A stretch of 64,000 bases of DNA from Phaeosaccion multiseriatum (taxonomy: Eukaryota > Ochrophyta, other classes): the NCBI GenBank assembly GCA_965112735.1, contig OZ218965.1, positions 930,001-994,000 of the forward strand. Direction: 5' to 3'. Below, piece after piece: positions 1 through 9,188 of this stretch; the first letter of the stretch is position 1, and every line of letters begins with the position of its first letter. The position numbers and the translations under genes are program-made. The notes below the pieces were generated by a model, which ran no database searches, was not told the DNA's origin, and saw only the letters and a list, made by a program, of their open reading frames with translations.

Positions 1-197
1 CATCCGCCGGCACCGGAGCTTGGAGTCCACCCTTTGTGGGCGGATGTGCATGGGCAGCTCGAGCCTAATGACCAGCACGGAGGAGAGCACGACGAGGGAG
101 TGGAGGAGACGAAGGGGTCGGGTGCTGCTGAGCAGGTTGGTTGCCAGGCACGTGCAGCACGGCTCGAGCATCTGAGGCTCTACAAGAGGGGGCCTGG
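1..197 (-). CDS. Possible internal exon of a gene continuing left (partial, uncertain)
   Basis: On the minus strand, after an acceptor-like TTGCAG at 203-198, about 65 codons stay open to the window edge in the frame containing LLHSLVVLSSVL and HIRPQRVDSKLRCRR. The other two minus frames contain stops or are Pro/Ser-rich. The residue mix (hydrophobic stretch then basic segment) looks more protein-like than chance, but no start, stop or donor is visible and I do not recognise the family. It may equally be noncoding. Confidence 0.22.
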
Positions 198-1880
198 CTG
201 CAAGCAATTGGGCATGCAGGTGGGTGCTCACTTGCTCGTTCCTGCTAGATCTGACGCCTCTCCATATCCCCCCTTGTGCTCTGCTTGCCCCTCGCTCTCG
301 CGCCGCTTCAGCCGCCCCCGGGTTTTGAGGTGCGCGAAAGTAGCGCCGTGCTCTCAACAGCAGCAGCAGCAGCAGGGTCGGTGACCGCAGGAGTGGTCGA
401 CGCCGCACCCGCCTGCTAACAGCACAAGGCTGGTAAGAGAGAGCGAGGCGAACGAAGGAGGGGGAGGGTCGTGAGGCGCAAGGCGTCTTGGGTTCGGTGT
501 GTGTGGAGTTATTTGCATGAGAAGCAAAGAATGTTTCGCTGAAGCGTCTTCCCACCTGGTCTCTTAGCCAGTGCGCCCGCAGTGCTTTGGCACGTTTCTT
601 CGTTTCTGTCGCCCATCGCCAAGCCCACGCGCAACGACACACTCATACACGCAGCTGTATGTGTGACACCCTATTCACGAGTGTCGTTGCGGCAAGCCAA
701 GCACCGGCTGTGCGTGGGGCGGTGATGGACGAGCGAAATCGAAGTAGAACGGTACTGAAGTACTGCAAATGCATAGACAGAGGAGACAGGAGGGGGGAGG
801 GGGTGGAGAGGGAGAGCGGGGAAACACCACGGGGTTCAGGGTGTGCGATTCGTGCGATGCGATTTGGTTGCCTCATCACTACTTCGAAGTACTTTGTAAG
901 TCGCGGTTCTAGGGGGGGGTAGGGTAGGGCGAGGACTTCCTTCTCATCTACTCACTCTCGATGCCTGGCCGCCGCGGCATGCAGCCAATCCCCTTTTGTT
1001 GCTATATCCTTGTTCTTGTCTTCCAGCGCTTCGGCTCGGCAGAGTAGAGCGGAGGCCTCGAGCCATGACCGGAAGAGTGCCCAATGCGGGGGTGGCAGGC
1101 GGTGCGGCGTCTGGGATGAGAGGCGAAGCAAGCGGCAAAGTAGCGGGAAAGCGACAGCTGCTCCGCCTATGCGGTAGCCAGCACACGCAGTTTGCTCCCC
1201 CGCTTCTCGATGGCTGTATCGTGTGATGCAGCCGCCGCTTGCTTCGCCTCTCATCCCAAACGCCGCACCGCCTGCCATCGCCGTATTGGACACTCTTCCG
1301 GTCATAGCTCGAGGCCCCCGCCCTACTCTGCCGAGCCGAGGCGCTGGGAGCACAGCCAGGATGGTGACAGCGATTAAGCTGCACGCCCAAAGACGAGCGA
1401 CGCACGCGAGTGGTAAACGAAGGGGAGCTTCCCATTGGGGGTAGCAATAGATAGCAGGAGTAGATTGGCATGTATGGATTTACGCAGAAAGTAAGGAGGA
1501 GGGGTCTATTGCACAGACCCGCTAGCATGCGCAGAGAGAGCGGAGCGGAGGATTCAGGCTGAGTTGGGTCCTCAGGGCACCCAAGTAGTACTTGGTCCCA
1601 GGAGGAGAGCAACCGGGGACAGGGGAGGCTGCGTGGTTGGTGCGTCTCAGCGCCGTGGAGGTGCAGTGTGCAGGCTCATTAATTAATTTTAGAAATGAGG
1701 GCAGGGGGGGGGGGTCGAGGGAGGAGTCACCTACCACTCCACCACCCTCTACCTCCCTGCCCCACAGCCGAGACTCTCCTTTGTAGGGAACGTTTGTACC
1801 CGTAATAATAACAACAAGAACAAAATGAACGAGGCCCTCTCCCTACTGCTGGGCCGCCTACCTCGACAACATTAAAGCCT
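198..1880. other. No confident gene; scattered weak ORFs and one imperfect inverted repeat
   Basis: The short open frames here lack ATG starts, are Pro/Ser/Arg-rich and have no consistent splice sites. A short CAG run lies at about 357-376. The only clear structure is the inverted repeat at 1025-1350, listed separately. Confidence 0.5.
1025..1350. repeat. Inverted repeat with ~110-bp arms
   Basis: The left arm (about 1025-1135) and the reverse complement of the right arm (about 1237-1350) share long blocks such as CTCGGCAGAGTAG, ATGACCGGAAGAGTG, GGCAGGCGGTGCGGCG and GGGATGAGAGGCGAAGCAAG, with scattered mismatches. A loop of about 100 bases separates them. It could be a foldback or MITE-like element, or the footprint of a local inverted duplication. 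No terminal direct repeats were recognised. Confidence 0.75.
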
Positions 1881-1961
1881 CTCTTAACCTACTCCTCCCC
1901 CAAGGGGGGGGAGCCTTCACAAAACTCAACTCGTCTCGGTGGTTCAGCTCTCACCCTTCCG

Positions 1962-2480
1962 CTACCTTGCTCCGCTCGTTTCGTGTGTCTCGACTCCATG
2001 GGGGGGGTCCAAACGAGCGCAGGGCATTGCGACAGACAGCGCGGGTGCGTGTGCTCTTTCTGTTGAGTTTGGCAACAAGGTGCGGGCACTATGAGCGCAC
2101 AAAAGGGCCTGACGGAGAAGAGAGGCAGACAAACTTGCGGCGGGAGTTGCGAAGAGCGAGGCTGACGAGGAGCGCGAATCCAGGGGGAGCGGTGAAGCGA
2201 TGGGTGAATATGTCAACGAGTCTGGCTCCGTGAGGCAGGCGGCATGCACGACTAGCAGAGAGGGAGCAGGATCGTGGGCCACGACTATTCAATTGGTATT
2301 GATGTATTTATCATGTTCTGAGAACATCACGCGATAAATACCTCTTCGGCTCTCTTTACTCTACCTTACCTGCTCATCCTTCTCGATCGCGTCGAAGCCC
2401 TTAAGCCGTACAGCCCTGCTCTCCTCCAATCCCGCCCAGCTTCAAGATGCTGCTGCACGACCGTATACTTCGCTCCTCCT
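1962..2480. repeat. Outer-arm repeat segment, inverted copy at about 52.4-52.75 kb
   Basis: This segment recurs in reverse complement at 52380-52750. Landmarks include the block around TGTTCTGAGAACATCACGCG (2313-2332, reverse complement near 52476-52495) and a shared reading beginning MAHDPAPSLLVV on opposite strands. The reading frame is kept only because the duplication is recent; it has no protein-like features I recognise. It lies downstream of the partner-gene copy at 2923-3193. Confidence 0.7.
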
Positions 2481-2922
2481 TCCCTCTCAGGAGAAGCGCG
2501 GATCGAACACTCCAGGTGCCCATGCGCTCGCTCCTTCTGCTGCGCCACCAGAGTTCAATGGCACGCCCGTCAAATCTCCCGTGGCACCAGTCTCCTCTGC
2601 AGCTAGTGCCGGTGGCGCGGTCGGCAAAGCCCCTGAGCGTGTGCGTAGCACATAGTAGCGTAGAGCAGCAAAGCAAAGATCAAGGGCAGAGGGTATGAGC
2701 AAGAGCTCAGGCAGACCACACGGGGGGGTCGGATCGGTGAGTAGGAGTATGCGCAGCACACCCACCTTGTACGCCTTCTTCGTCCTCATCCGCTGTGCAG
2801 GCGTCGCGTGAAAGGTCGAGACAGCAGTGGCCGGACGCCGCGCAGGTCTGGGCACGAGCGACGAAGCAAGATTATGGCTCGCGGGAAGGGAACGAAGGGG
2901 AAGGGGAAGTGTCGAGTCGAAC

Positions 2923-3193
2923 CTAATCACAGTAGCAGTACTAACAATCTGCGCCTCCGATATTGGGAACAAGGACTGCAAGATCGCCGCCTGACCATCG
3001 AGTGGAGCAGAGCGAGCACCCGTCACACCGTGGACAAATACGTGCTGCGAGTCACGAGAGCAATGACGCTCTTAGCACTTACATTCCCCACTAAGTCCAT
3101 CACCGGGAGGCCACTCACCGCGTGCCCGACGGCGTTGGGAAGACGCAGCATAGCGAGGAGCACGGCAATCGCCGCACTGTAGACCATGGCCAT
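2923..3193 (-). pseudogene. Partner-gene copy 1 (MAMVY family), broken by a ~46-nt deletion
   Basis: The start at 3193 (MAMVYSAAIAVLLAML...) is followed by the alternative donors GCG|GTGAGT and AAT|GTAAGT (3083/3082) and the acceptor CTCGCAG before exon 2 at 3044, as in the intact copies at 6748-7063 and 54093-54487. Exon 2 begins HVFVHGVTGARSAPLDG but then lacks about 46 nt found in those copies. This shifts the frame and removes the conserved cysteines and the YEYYYCD end. The signal-peptide exon is intact, so a truncated or extended secreted product is possible, but I read it as a pseudogene. Confidence 0.7.
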
Positions 3194-3416
3194 CTCCTCC
3201 CACATGCCGCAGTACGGCGAGGAATGGGAAGGATTGTAAGGACTGGCCTGGCATCCCAACCCGGAGCCCCTCCAATCGGGTGGTCGGGCCAAAGCGCCCT
3301 TGGAGCCTTTTATTTACCTTGGAAATGACAGGACACGCCCCCTTCCTAGGGCATCACAACCAACCCTACCCTGCCAAGACAACGCCTTTGTCTCTCCAAC
3401 CTCTCCTACCACCACC
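3194..3416. promoter_or_regulatory. Shared bidirectional promoter, cassette 1
   Basis: Only 223 bases separate the ATG of the minus-strand partner gene (3193) from that of the plus-strand Gly/Ser peptide gene (3417). The element AGCCTTTTATTTA sits at about 3304-3316. Read on the minus strand it is AAATAAAAGG, a TATA-like box about 115 bases before the partner ATG. The same element occupies the same place in all five cassettes. A CT-rich leader with ACCACC directly precedes the plus-strand ATG. Confidence 0.6.
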
Positions 3417-4280
3417 ATGAACATCATGCACGTGCTCTTGGGCTTCATCGCCGCCCTCGCCCTCGTCACTGGCGCCACCGTGCCGCTCGTCAAGGAGGAT
3501 CAACGTGAACTGTAAGTGCTGGAAGGATTGGACATGCACATTTGTGCGCCCGCTCTTTTCTTCCTTTGTCTCTGCGTGCCTGTGTCTAGCTTGTCTGGTC
3601 TCTTGCGCTCGACACTGACTTCGCTTCGCGTCTTCTCCTCTCCCTTCGTCACCTCCTCCTGTGGCTACGCGTCGCGCCTCTCTTCTTCCTCTTCCGTGAC
3701 CTGCGCTCGACACGGACTTCGCTTCGCGTCTTCCTTCCTTCCTCTCTCTTCGTCACCTCCTCCTGTGGCTACGCGTCGCGCCTCTCTTCTTCCTCTTCCG
3801 TGACCTGCGCTCGACACGGACTTCGCTTCGCGTCTTCCTTCCTTCCTCTCTCTTCGTCACCTCCTCCTGTGGCTACGCTTCGCGCCTCTCTTCTTCCTCT
3901 GCCGTGACCTGCGCTCGACACTGACTTCGCTTCGCGTCTTCCTCTCTCTTCGTCACCTCCTCCTGTGGCTACGCTTCGCGCCTCTCTTCTTCCTCTGCCG
4001 TGACTGGCCTCGACTCGGACTCGTTCGTCTTCCTCGTCGCCTCTGGTACGCCTCGCTTTGGCCGTTTTTCCCTCCTCGCGCTCCTTTCCACACGCACAGC
4101 TGGTCCGGCTCCAGCTCTGGCTCAGGCTCCGGCTCAGGCTCTCGCTCAGGCTCCTGGCGCTCTGGGTCCGGCTCCGGCTCGTGGGGCGGATACCGTGGTT
4201 GGGGCAAGAAGTACGGCCACAAGAAGGGTTGGGGCTACGGACGGGGCTTCTACGGCGGGTATGGACGCGGATGGTGGTGA
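3417..4280 (+). CDS. Small secreted Gly/Ser-rich peptide, copy A (two exons)
   Basis: Exon 1 is 3417-3511 and exon 2 is 4100-4280, with donor CT|GTAAGT and acceptor CGCACAG|C; together they encode 91 residues. Residues 1-20 ([20 protein letters not shown]) form a clear signal peptide, followed by a short charged stretch VPLVKEDQREL. The mature part is an SGSGS repeat tract (about residues 33-59), then WGGYRGWGKKYGHKKGWGYG and a Gly/Tyr/Trp-rich end. An AATAAA lies 26 bases after the stop. The 588-base intron carries four ~100-bp tandem repeats. Function is unknown; the composition recalls structural, adhesive or antimicrobial Gly-rich secreted peptides, which is inference only. The gene pairs divergently with the copy at 2923-3193 and is nearly identical to copy D (56950-57710). 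Confidence 0.8.
3610..4010 (+). repeat. Intronic tandem repeat, four ~98-104 bp units
   Basis: Units start at 3610, 3708, 3812 and 3916, each beginning CGACAC(T/G)GACTTCGC and ending in GTGAC. The array lies wholly inside the intron of the Gly/Ser peptide gene. The inverted copy of the gene at 56950-57710 has three such units, so copy number has changed since duplication. Confidence 0.85.
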
Positions 4281-4318
4281 ACGGTCCCACAGCCCCGGAA
4301 ATTGAAATAAAATGATAT

Positions 4319-4640
4319 TCAAATGAGATACGTACTATTTATCGGTGTGTTCTTCTCCCGGTCCCGCCTACACCGTATCGACTCTGTGCTGGCACTCATT
4401 ATCCTGTGCATGAGAAGGCTAGAAAACAATCTCCGCTGCCTCCGCTCCCCTTCACGGGCCCATCCCCGGCGAGTAGAAGAAGACAAACGAGGTCGTCTAA
4501 CTCCCACATGCAGCCCTGCTCCTCTCCATTCCCTCTTCAGTTCAAGACTCAAGGCACTCCACATCGCCCTCTATAACGCCAATCACAACCTTCTGTTCAT
4601 CTCACGTCGGGCCATCTCTCTGAGCCCGTCGGCGCACAAA
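4319..4640. repeat. Cassette spacer repeated at 8.2-8.6 kb and 56.55-56.9 kb
   Basis: The segment between the peptide gene and the Cys/His-repeat fragment occurs three times (here, about 8440-8640, and inverted at about 56545-56890). It contains the shared block GGCGCACAAATAGTCACTCAG. The frames in it are not confirmed by ATG or splice context. It marks the cassette but encodes nothing I can support. Confidence 0.55.
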
Positions 4641-4904
4641 TAGTCACTCAGCGGTACCTGCGGAACCGCTTCGGCAGCGGGACCTCGTCCCCCACGCGGC
4701 GTGCCTTCCTCTTCTTCGCTGCACGACGGCTATTGGGCTGCTCCCCCCCTTACCCTTACCCCTGTGCACGAGCAGCGGCAGCAGGGCTAGAGGCGGTGCG
4801 AGACTTCCTCCCTCCTCGCTTCTTGCCCTTCCCTCCCGTGCACGCCTCGCCCTCCTCGCGGCCATTGCGGGGGAGGCCTTCTTGAGCGCGCGCTGTCTCT
4901 CTCC

Positions 4905-5232
4905 TCAGCCTCCTCCCTCGCTGCTGATGCGCGCATGCCTCTCGCACATGCCGTTGCACTTCCCTCCGCGCGCCAGCTTATCACACTCTCCAACGCGGCA
5001 GCGCTTGACCTGAGCCCCACGAGAAATGCAACCGCCTCCTCGCTGCACCTGCTTTTTCTTTCTGGCACCCCTCTATGCGGCAGCGCTTCACCTTCACACA
5101 AACGCCTCCGTTCTTCGCATGCTTGCCACAGCCCTGCACAGAGCAGAAGCGGGCCCCACCAAGTCGACAGCAAAGCCCTTCGCGTAATTAAAGCTTAGCG
5201 CACCTTTCCACTGTACATGTCCTATTTCCCAT
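4905..5232 (-). pseudogene. Cys/His zinc-finger-like repeat fragment, copy 1
   Basis: From an ATG at 5232 the minus strand reads MGNRTCTVERCAKL and then a stop. Further fragments in shifted frames match the repeat C-x4-C-x(n)-GG-x-C-x2-HG seen better in copies 2 and 3. This repeat is known from large diatom and oomycete families, often labelled WRKY19-like in databases, with unknown function. The stop after CAKL and the frameshifts indicate decay, unless introns I cannot see remove them. Confidence 0.55.
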
Positions 5233-5717
5233 GATTGCCTGCGGCCAGACACTCGCCTTCCCCTTCTTGCTCGAGGTGCGGAGGGAGAACCACCTGACGC
5301 CTTGACCTCGGGGCTACTGCTCGCTCGTGTCGAAGGCCTCAGCGCTTCCTCCGTCTGCGTCTTGGGCACACGCAAGCTGAGCAAGTGAATCACAGCCAGA
5401 TGGATGGAAGGCATTCGAAAGTCAGGAACACAAGGGACTTACAGGGTTAGAGTTGCATCGGTTGGAAAGGGAGGAGACAGTGACGAGAAGGACCTTTGTC
5501 AAAGAGGGTTGAGGCGACCAGCGTCCTGAACGAGGGGAGAGTTCGGGGTGCCTTCTTACAGGGGGGGGGGGGCAGCAGGCCTGTATCATAGTGTGTGTGA
5601 CATTCCTGTACAGTTACAGAAGATTCATTCACTTGCAAATCTATTGACTGTAGAGTTACTTAGCTCTGACTACCCCTATAGGCTCCACGTGGTCATAGTG
5701 CGCACGTGTTGACCTCT

Positions 5718-6035
5718 TCACGTGCGATAGTTCTTTCCTAGCAGGAAATCTTTCCTCCGTAAGTAATTTACTCGGTTTTTCACCAAGGCTTTTTCTCGTC
5801 TCTCGGCTCTCCTTTCGTCTACGCTTGCCAGCGCTTCCTTCTCTCTTTCCGAACTACAACAGCCTGCTCCACAAGCCACACACGAGCGGTCTATCAGCAA
5901 GCAGGCCATCCATCCGTAGCACTTACTAGCCTGGGCGGTGCTTGACCGAGAGGCGTTGACCCGGACCAGTAGCAACAAGCCGCTGAGCGTATGGAGAGGC
6001 GTAGATGAGCCAGTGGGGGCGTGAAGGCGAAGCAA
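5718..6035 (-). CDS. Conserved ~105-codon open frame of the cassette (hypothetical)
   Basis: An uninterrupted frame here has an equally long, nearly identical partner on the plus strand at 55204-55521. It contains WMACLLIDRSCVACGAGC, then a charged helical stretch (SEREKEALASVDERRAERREK) and ends LLGKNYRT. The upstream limit is a TTG, so the first ATG is internal (the M of WMACL). A GTAAGT just before that ATG could be a donor site. I do not recognise it; persistence may only reflect recent duplication. A decayed third copy lies at 9404-9774. Confidence 0.3.
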   Translation of the reverse strand: MLRLHAPTGSSTPLHTLSGLLLLVRVNASRSSTAQASKCYGWMACLLIDRSCVACGAGCCSSEREKEALASVDERRAERREKALVKNRVNYLRRKDFLLGKNYRT

Positions 6036-6747
6036 ACAGCTTCTTGGCAGAATCCAGGTTTTTGAGTATTGGGTAGGTCTTTTTGGGTGGGCCCCCTGGG
6101 GACCAAATGAAGGCCTCAGCTTTGCCAGAGGCCTCCGCGGCGATCCGCCTCCCGCTCGAGAGACATTGTCCCCATTCGCTGCCGAGATCGAGACTTAGGA
6201 TCAAGCAAGAGGACTCACGCACGTGTGGAAGTAGAAGTCGCTTCAAAGAGGAAGCGAGGAAGAACAAAGACACGGCACTGTGAGCGGGCACAAGGGTGGG
6301 GAAGACGCAGCCAAACGCGCTGCAGGAGAAGCACGGATCGAACACTCCAGGTGCCCATGCGCTCGCTCCCTCTACTGCGCCACCAGAGCTCAATGGAACG
6401 CCCGTCAAATCCCCTGTGGGAGCAGTCTCCTCTGTAGCTAGTGCCGCGGTGGCGCGGTCGGCAAAGTCCCTGAGCGTGCACGCAGCACATAGTAGCGTAG
6501 AGCAATAAAGCAAAGATCAAGGGCGGAGGGTATGAGCGAGAGCTCATGCAGGCCGCAAGGGGGGGTCGGATCGGTGAGCAGAAGGCATACGCACCACGCC
6601 CACCTTGTACGCCTTCTTCGTCCTCATCCGCTGTGCAGGCGTCGCGTGAAAGGTCGAGACAGCAGTGGCCGGACGCCGCGCAGGTCTGGGCACGAGCGAC
6701 GAAGCAAGATTATGGCTCGCGAGAAAGGGGTAAGTGTCGAGTCGAAC
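6036..6747. repeat. Cassette segment, inverted copy at about 54.49-55.2 kb
   Basis: This stretch matches 54490-55200 in reverse complement along its length, including readings such as the EETAPTGDLTGVPLSSGGA block. A related reading (EETGATGDLTGVPLNSGGA) occurs downstream of the partner copies at 2.49 kb and 52.2 kb, and a shorter one at 58.03 kb. The repeat of that peptide in one frame hints at a former exon, but I could not connect it to a start by consistent splicing. Confidence 0.5.
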
Positions 6748-7063
6748 CTAATCACAGTAGTAGTACTCATAATCTGCGCCTCCGGTATTGGTAACAAGGA
6801 CTGCAAGATCGCCGCAATCTGAAGCCACATTCGCCACGAAGGAGCAAGTGACGGGGACGAGGTGACCATCGAGTGGAGCAGAGCGAGCACCCGTCACACC
6901 GTGGACAAGTACGTGCTGCGAGGCACGAGAGCAAGACTCTCTGAGCACTTACATTCCCCACAAAGACCATCACCGGGAGGCCACTCACCGCGTGCCCGAC
7001 GGCGTTGGGAAGACGCAGCATAGCGCAGAACACGGCAGTCGCCACAGTGTAGACCATAGCCAT
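6748..7063 (-). CDS. Small secreted protein, MAMVY family, intact copy (two exons)
   Basis: The start is at 7063. Exon 2 is 6915-6748. Two in-frame donors fit the same acceptor: AAT|GTAAGT (exon 1 = 7063-6953, intron 37 nt, 92 aa) or the earlier GCG|GTGAGT (exon 1 = 25 codons, intron 73 nt, 80 aa). Residues 1-25 (MAMVYTVATAVFCAMLRLPN...) look like a signal peptide. The mature part begins HVLVHGVTGARSAPLDG, has cysteines in TCSFVANVASDCGDLAVL and ends in GGADYEYYYCD. The alternating hydrophobic pattern suggests a small beta-rich, possibly disulfide-bonded domain, but no family is recognised. It shares a promoter with the Gly/Ser peptide at 7294. The copy at 54093-54487 is almost the same protein. 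Confidence 0.7.
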
Positions 7064-7293
7064 CTCCTCCCATGCCGCAGCACAGCGAGGAATGGTGGAA
7101 GGATTATGAGGACTGGCCTGGTATCCCAACCTGGAGCCCCTCCACAATCAGGTGGTCAGGCCGCACTTGGAGCCTTTTATTTATTTGAGAGGCATCTTGG
7201 AATGACAGGACATACTCCCTCCCTAGGGCATCACAACCAACCCTGCCCTGCCAAGACAACGCCTTTGTCTCTCCAAGCTCTCCTACCACCACC
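7064..7293. promoter_or_regulatory. Shared bidirectional promoter, cassette 2
   Basis: The 230 bases between the two divergent start codons carry CCTTTTATTTA at 7173-7183 (AAATAAAAGG toward the partner gene) and the same CT-rich leader before the plus-strand ATG as in the other cassettes. Confidence 0.6.
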
Positions 7294-8054
7294 ATGAACA
7301 TCATGCACGTGCTCTTGGGCTTCATCGCCGCCCTCGCCCTCGTCACTGGCGCCACCGTGCCGCTCGTCAAGGAGGATCAACGTGAACTGTAAGTGCTGGA
7401 AGGATTGGACATGCGCATATAGCTCCACTTTTCAGTGCCTGTCTATCTTGTCTAGTCTCTTGCGCTCGACACTGATTTCGCTTCGCGTCTTCTCCTCTCT
7501 TCGTTACCTCTTCCTGTGGCTACGCATCGCGCCTCTCTGTCTTCCTCTTCACTGCCCCGTGACGGGCCTCGACTCGGACTCGTTCGTCTTCCTCTTCGCT
7601 TCTGCCCTCCTCGCTCCTTTCCCACACGCACAGCTGGTCTGGCTCCTCGCATTCCAGCTCCGGCTCTGGCTCTGGCTCCGGCTCCTCGAGCTCTAGCTCC
7701 GGCTCTGGCTCCGGCTCCGGCTCCTCGAGCTCGAGCTCCGGCTCTGGCTCTGGCTCCGGCTCCGGCTCCGGCTCCGGCTCCTCGCGCTCTAGCTCCGGCT
7801 CTGGCTCTGGCTCCGGCTCTGGGTCTGGCTCGTGGGGCGGATACCGCGGCCACAAGAAGTACGGCCACAAGAAGTACGGCCACAAGAAGTACGGCCACTA
7901 TCATGCAAGGACCCTTTGGTCACACTCCGGCTCCGGCTCCTCGCGCTCTAGCTCCGGCTCAGGCTCTGGCTCCGGCTCCTGGCGCTCTGGGTCCGGCTCA
8001 GGCTCCGGCTCGTGGGGCGGATACCGCGGCCACAAGCACGGATACGGATGGTGA
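7294..8054 (+). CDS. Small secreted Gly/Ser-rich peptide, copy B (two exons, longest)
   Basis: Exon 1 is 7294-7388 and exon 2 is 7634-8054, joined CT|GTAAGT...CGCACAG|C, giving 171 residues. The signal peptide and VPLVKEDQREL segment match copy A. Exon 2 encodes a long SGSGSGSSSS tract, then WGGYRG with three HKKYG units, a linker YHARTLWSHSGSG, a second Gly/Ser tract and a second WGGYRGHKHGYGW end. The mature region is therefore internally duplicated relative to copies A and D. The intron is only 245 bases and has one unit of the repeat that is tandem in copy A. Function is unknown. Confidence 0.8.
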
Positions 8055-8883
8055 ATATGACCACAGAGACAAACGGGTGACCTCCAGGATAAGCCGGGCA
8101 TATCTAATTTAAACACAATTTTCACCCCTCAACGCTCGCAATGCTGCTTTATCAGCGTCGCTCCCTGCTTTCCCTTCGCGCGCATCTCTGCGCTTCCTCC
8201 CCGCCCTGATCCTCTGTTACTGTCCTCATGCTACTGTATACCTGCTGGTTGGAGAGAAGAAGGAGGCGTAGCGACAGGTCGTAATATATATTCGGTATGT
8301 GTTAGCTCTCTGCGCCCCAACGCCCTGCATGCTCTGCATGGACTTGCCGCCAAGGGAATCTCGGTGGCCTAAAGCCTCGGCGGCTGAGGAGGGTGCCCTA
8401 GCAGCCACGCCATTATTGCTCAATCGCTGCCTCTTCACGGACCCATCCCCGGCGAGTAGAAGACAAACGAGGTCGTCTAACTCCCACGCATGCAGCCCTG
8501 CTCCTCTCCATTCCCTCTTCAGTTCAAGACTCAAGGCACTCCACATCGCCCTCTATAACGCCAATCACAACCTTCTGTTCATCTCACGTCGCGCCATCTC
8601 TCTGAGCCCGTCGGCGCACAAATAGTCACTCAGCGGTGCCTGCGGAACGGCTTCGGCAGCTGGACCTCGTCCCCCAGGTGTGTCTTCCTCTTCTTCGCTG
8701 CACGACGGCTATTGGGCTGCTCCCCCCCTTACCCTTACCCCTGTGCACGAGCAGCGGCAGCAGGGCTAGAGGCGGTGCGAGACTTCCTCCCTCCTCGCTT
8801 CTTGCCCTTCCCTCCCGTGCACGCCTCGCCCTCCTCGCGGCCATTGCGGGGGAGGCCTTCATGAGCGCGCGCTGTCTCTCTCC
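8055..8883. other. Cassette 2 spacer, no supported gene
   Basis: About 8100-8440 appears single-copy, and about 8440-8880 repeats the sequence following copy A (4490-4900). Basic, Ala/Arg-rich frames on the minus strand (for example ending RTASSPAAAARAQG) recur in all three cassettes. They could be C-terminal exons of the Cys/His-repeat gene, but no splice path was convincing. Confidence 0.45.
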
Positions 8884-9188
8884 TCAGCCTCCTCCCTCGC
8901 TGCTGATGCGCGCATGCCTCTCGCACATGCCGTTGCACTTCCCTCCGCGCGCCAGCTTATCACACTCTCCAACGCGGCAGCGCTTGACCTGAGCCCCATG
9001 AGCCTCCCCGGTGCACCTGCACCCCTCTATGCGGCAGCGCTTGTCATCACCCCCGTGAGTCACACAAACACCTCCCTTCTTCGCATGCTTGCCGCAGCCC
9101 TGCACAGAGCAGAAGCGGGCCCCACCAAGTCGACAGCCGGAATTAAAACTTAGCGCACCTTTCCACAGTACATTTCCCTATTACCCAT
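8884..9188 (-). pseudogene. Cys/His zinc-finger-like repeat fragment, copy 2
   Basis: This copy keeps the longest clean reading: FCSVQGCGKHAKKGGVCVTH, then GGDDKRCRIEGC, then KRCRVGECDKLARGGKC and CERH, ending SSEGGG and a stop at 8884. That is at least three units of C-x4-C...GG-x-C-x2-H. The N-terminal unit is broken by a stop (GCTAAGTTTTAA) and an ~11-nt deletion compared with copy 3, and no ATG opens the good frame. The family is typical of stramenopiles and presumed metal-binding; this copy looks degenerate. Confidence 0.6.

Noticed and set aside
944-1612. 222-codon and overlapping 133-codon minus-strand frames
   Set aside because: They run through the inverted repeat and have no protein-like composition or splice context.
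2487-3026. 179-codon minus-strand frame downstream of partner copy 1
   Set aside because: It does not start with ATG and is a readthrough created by the 46-nt deletion. Intact copies end at a conserved stop after YYYCD.
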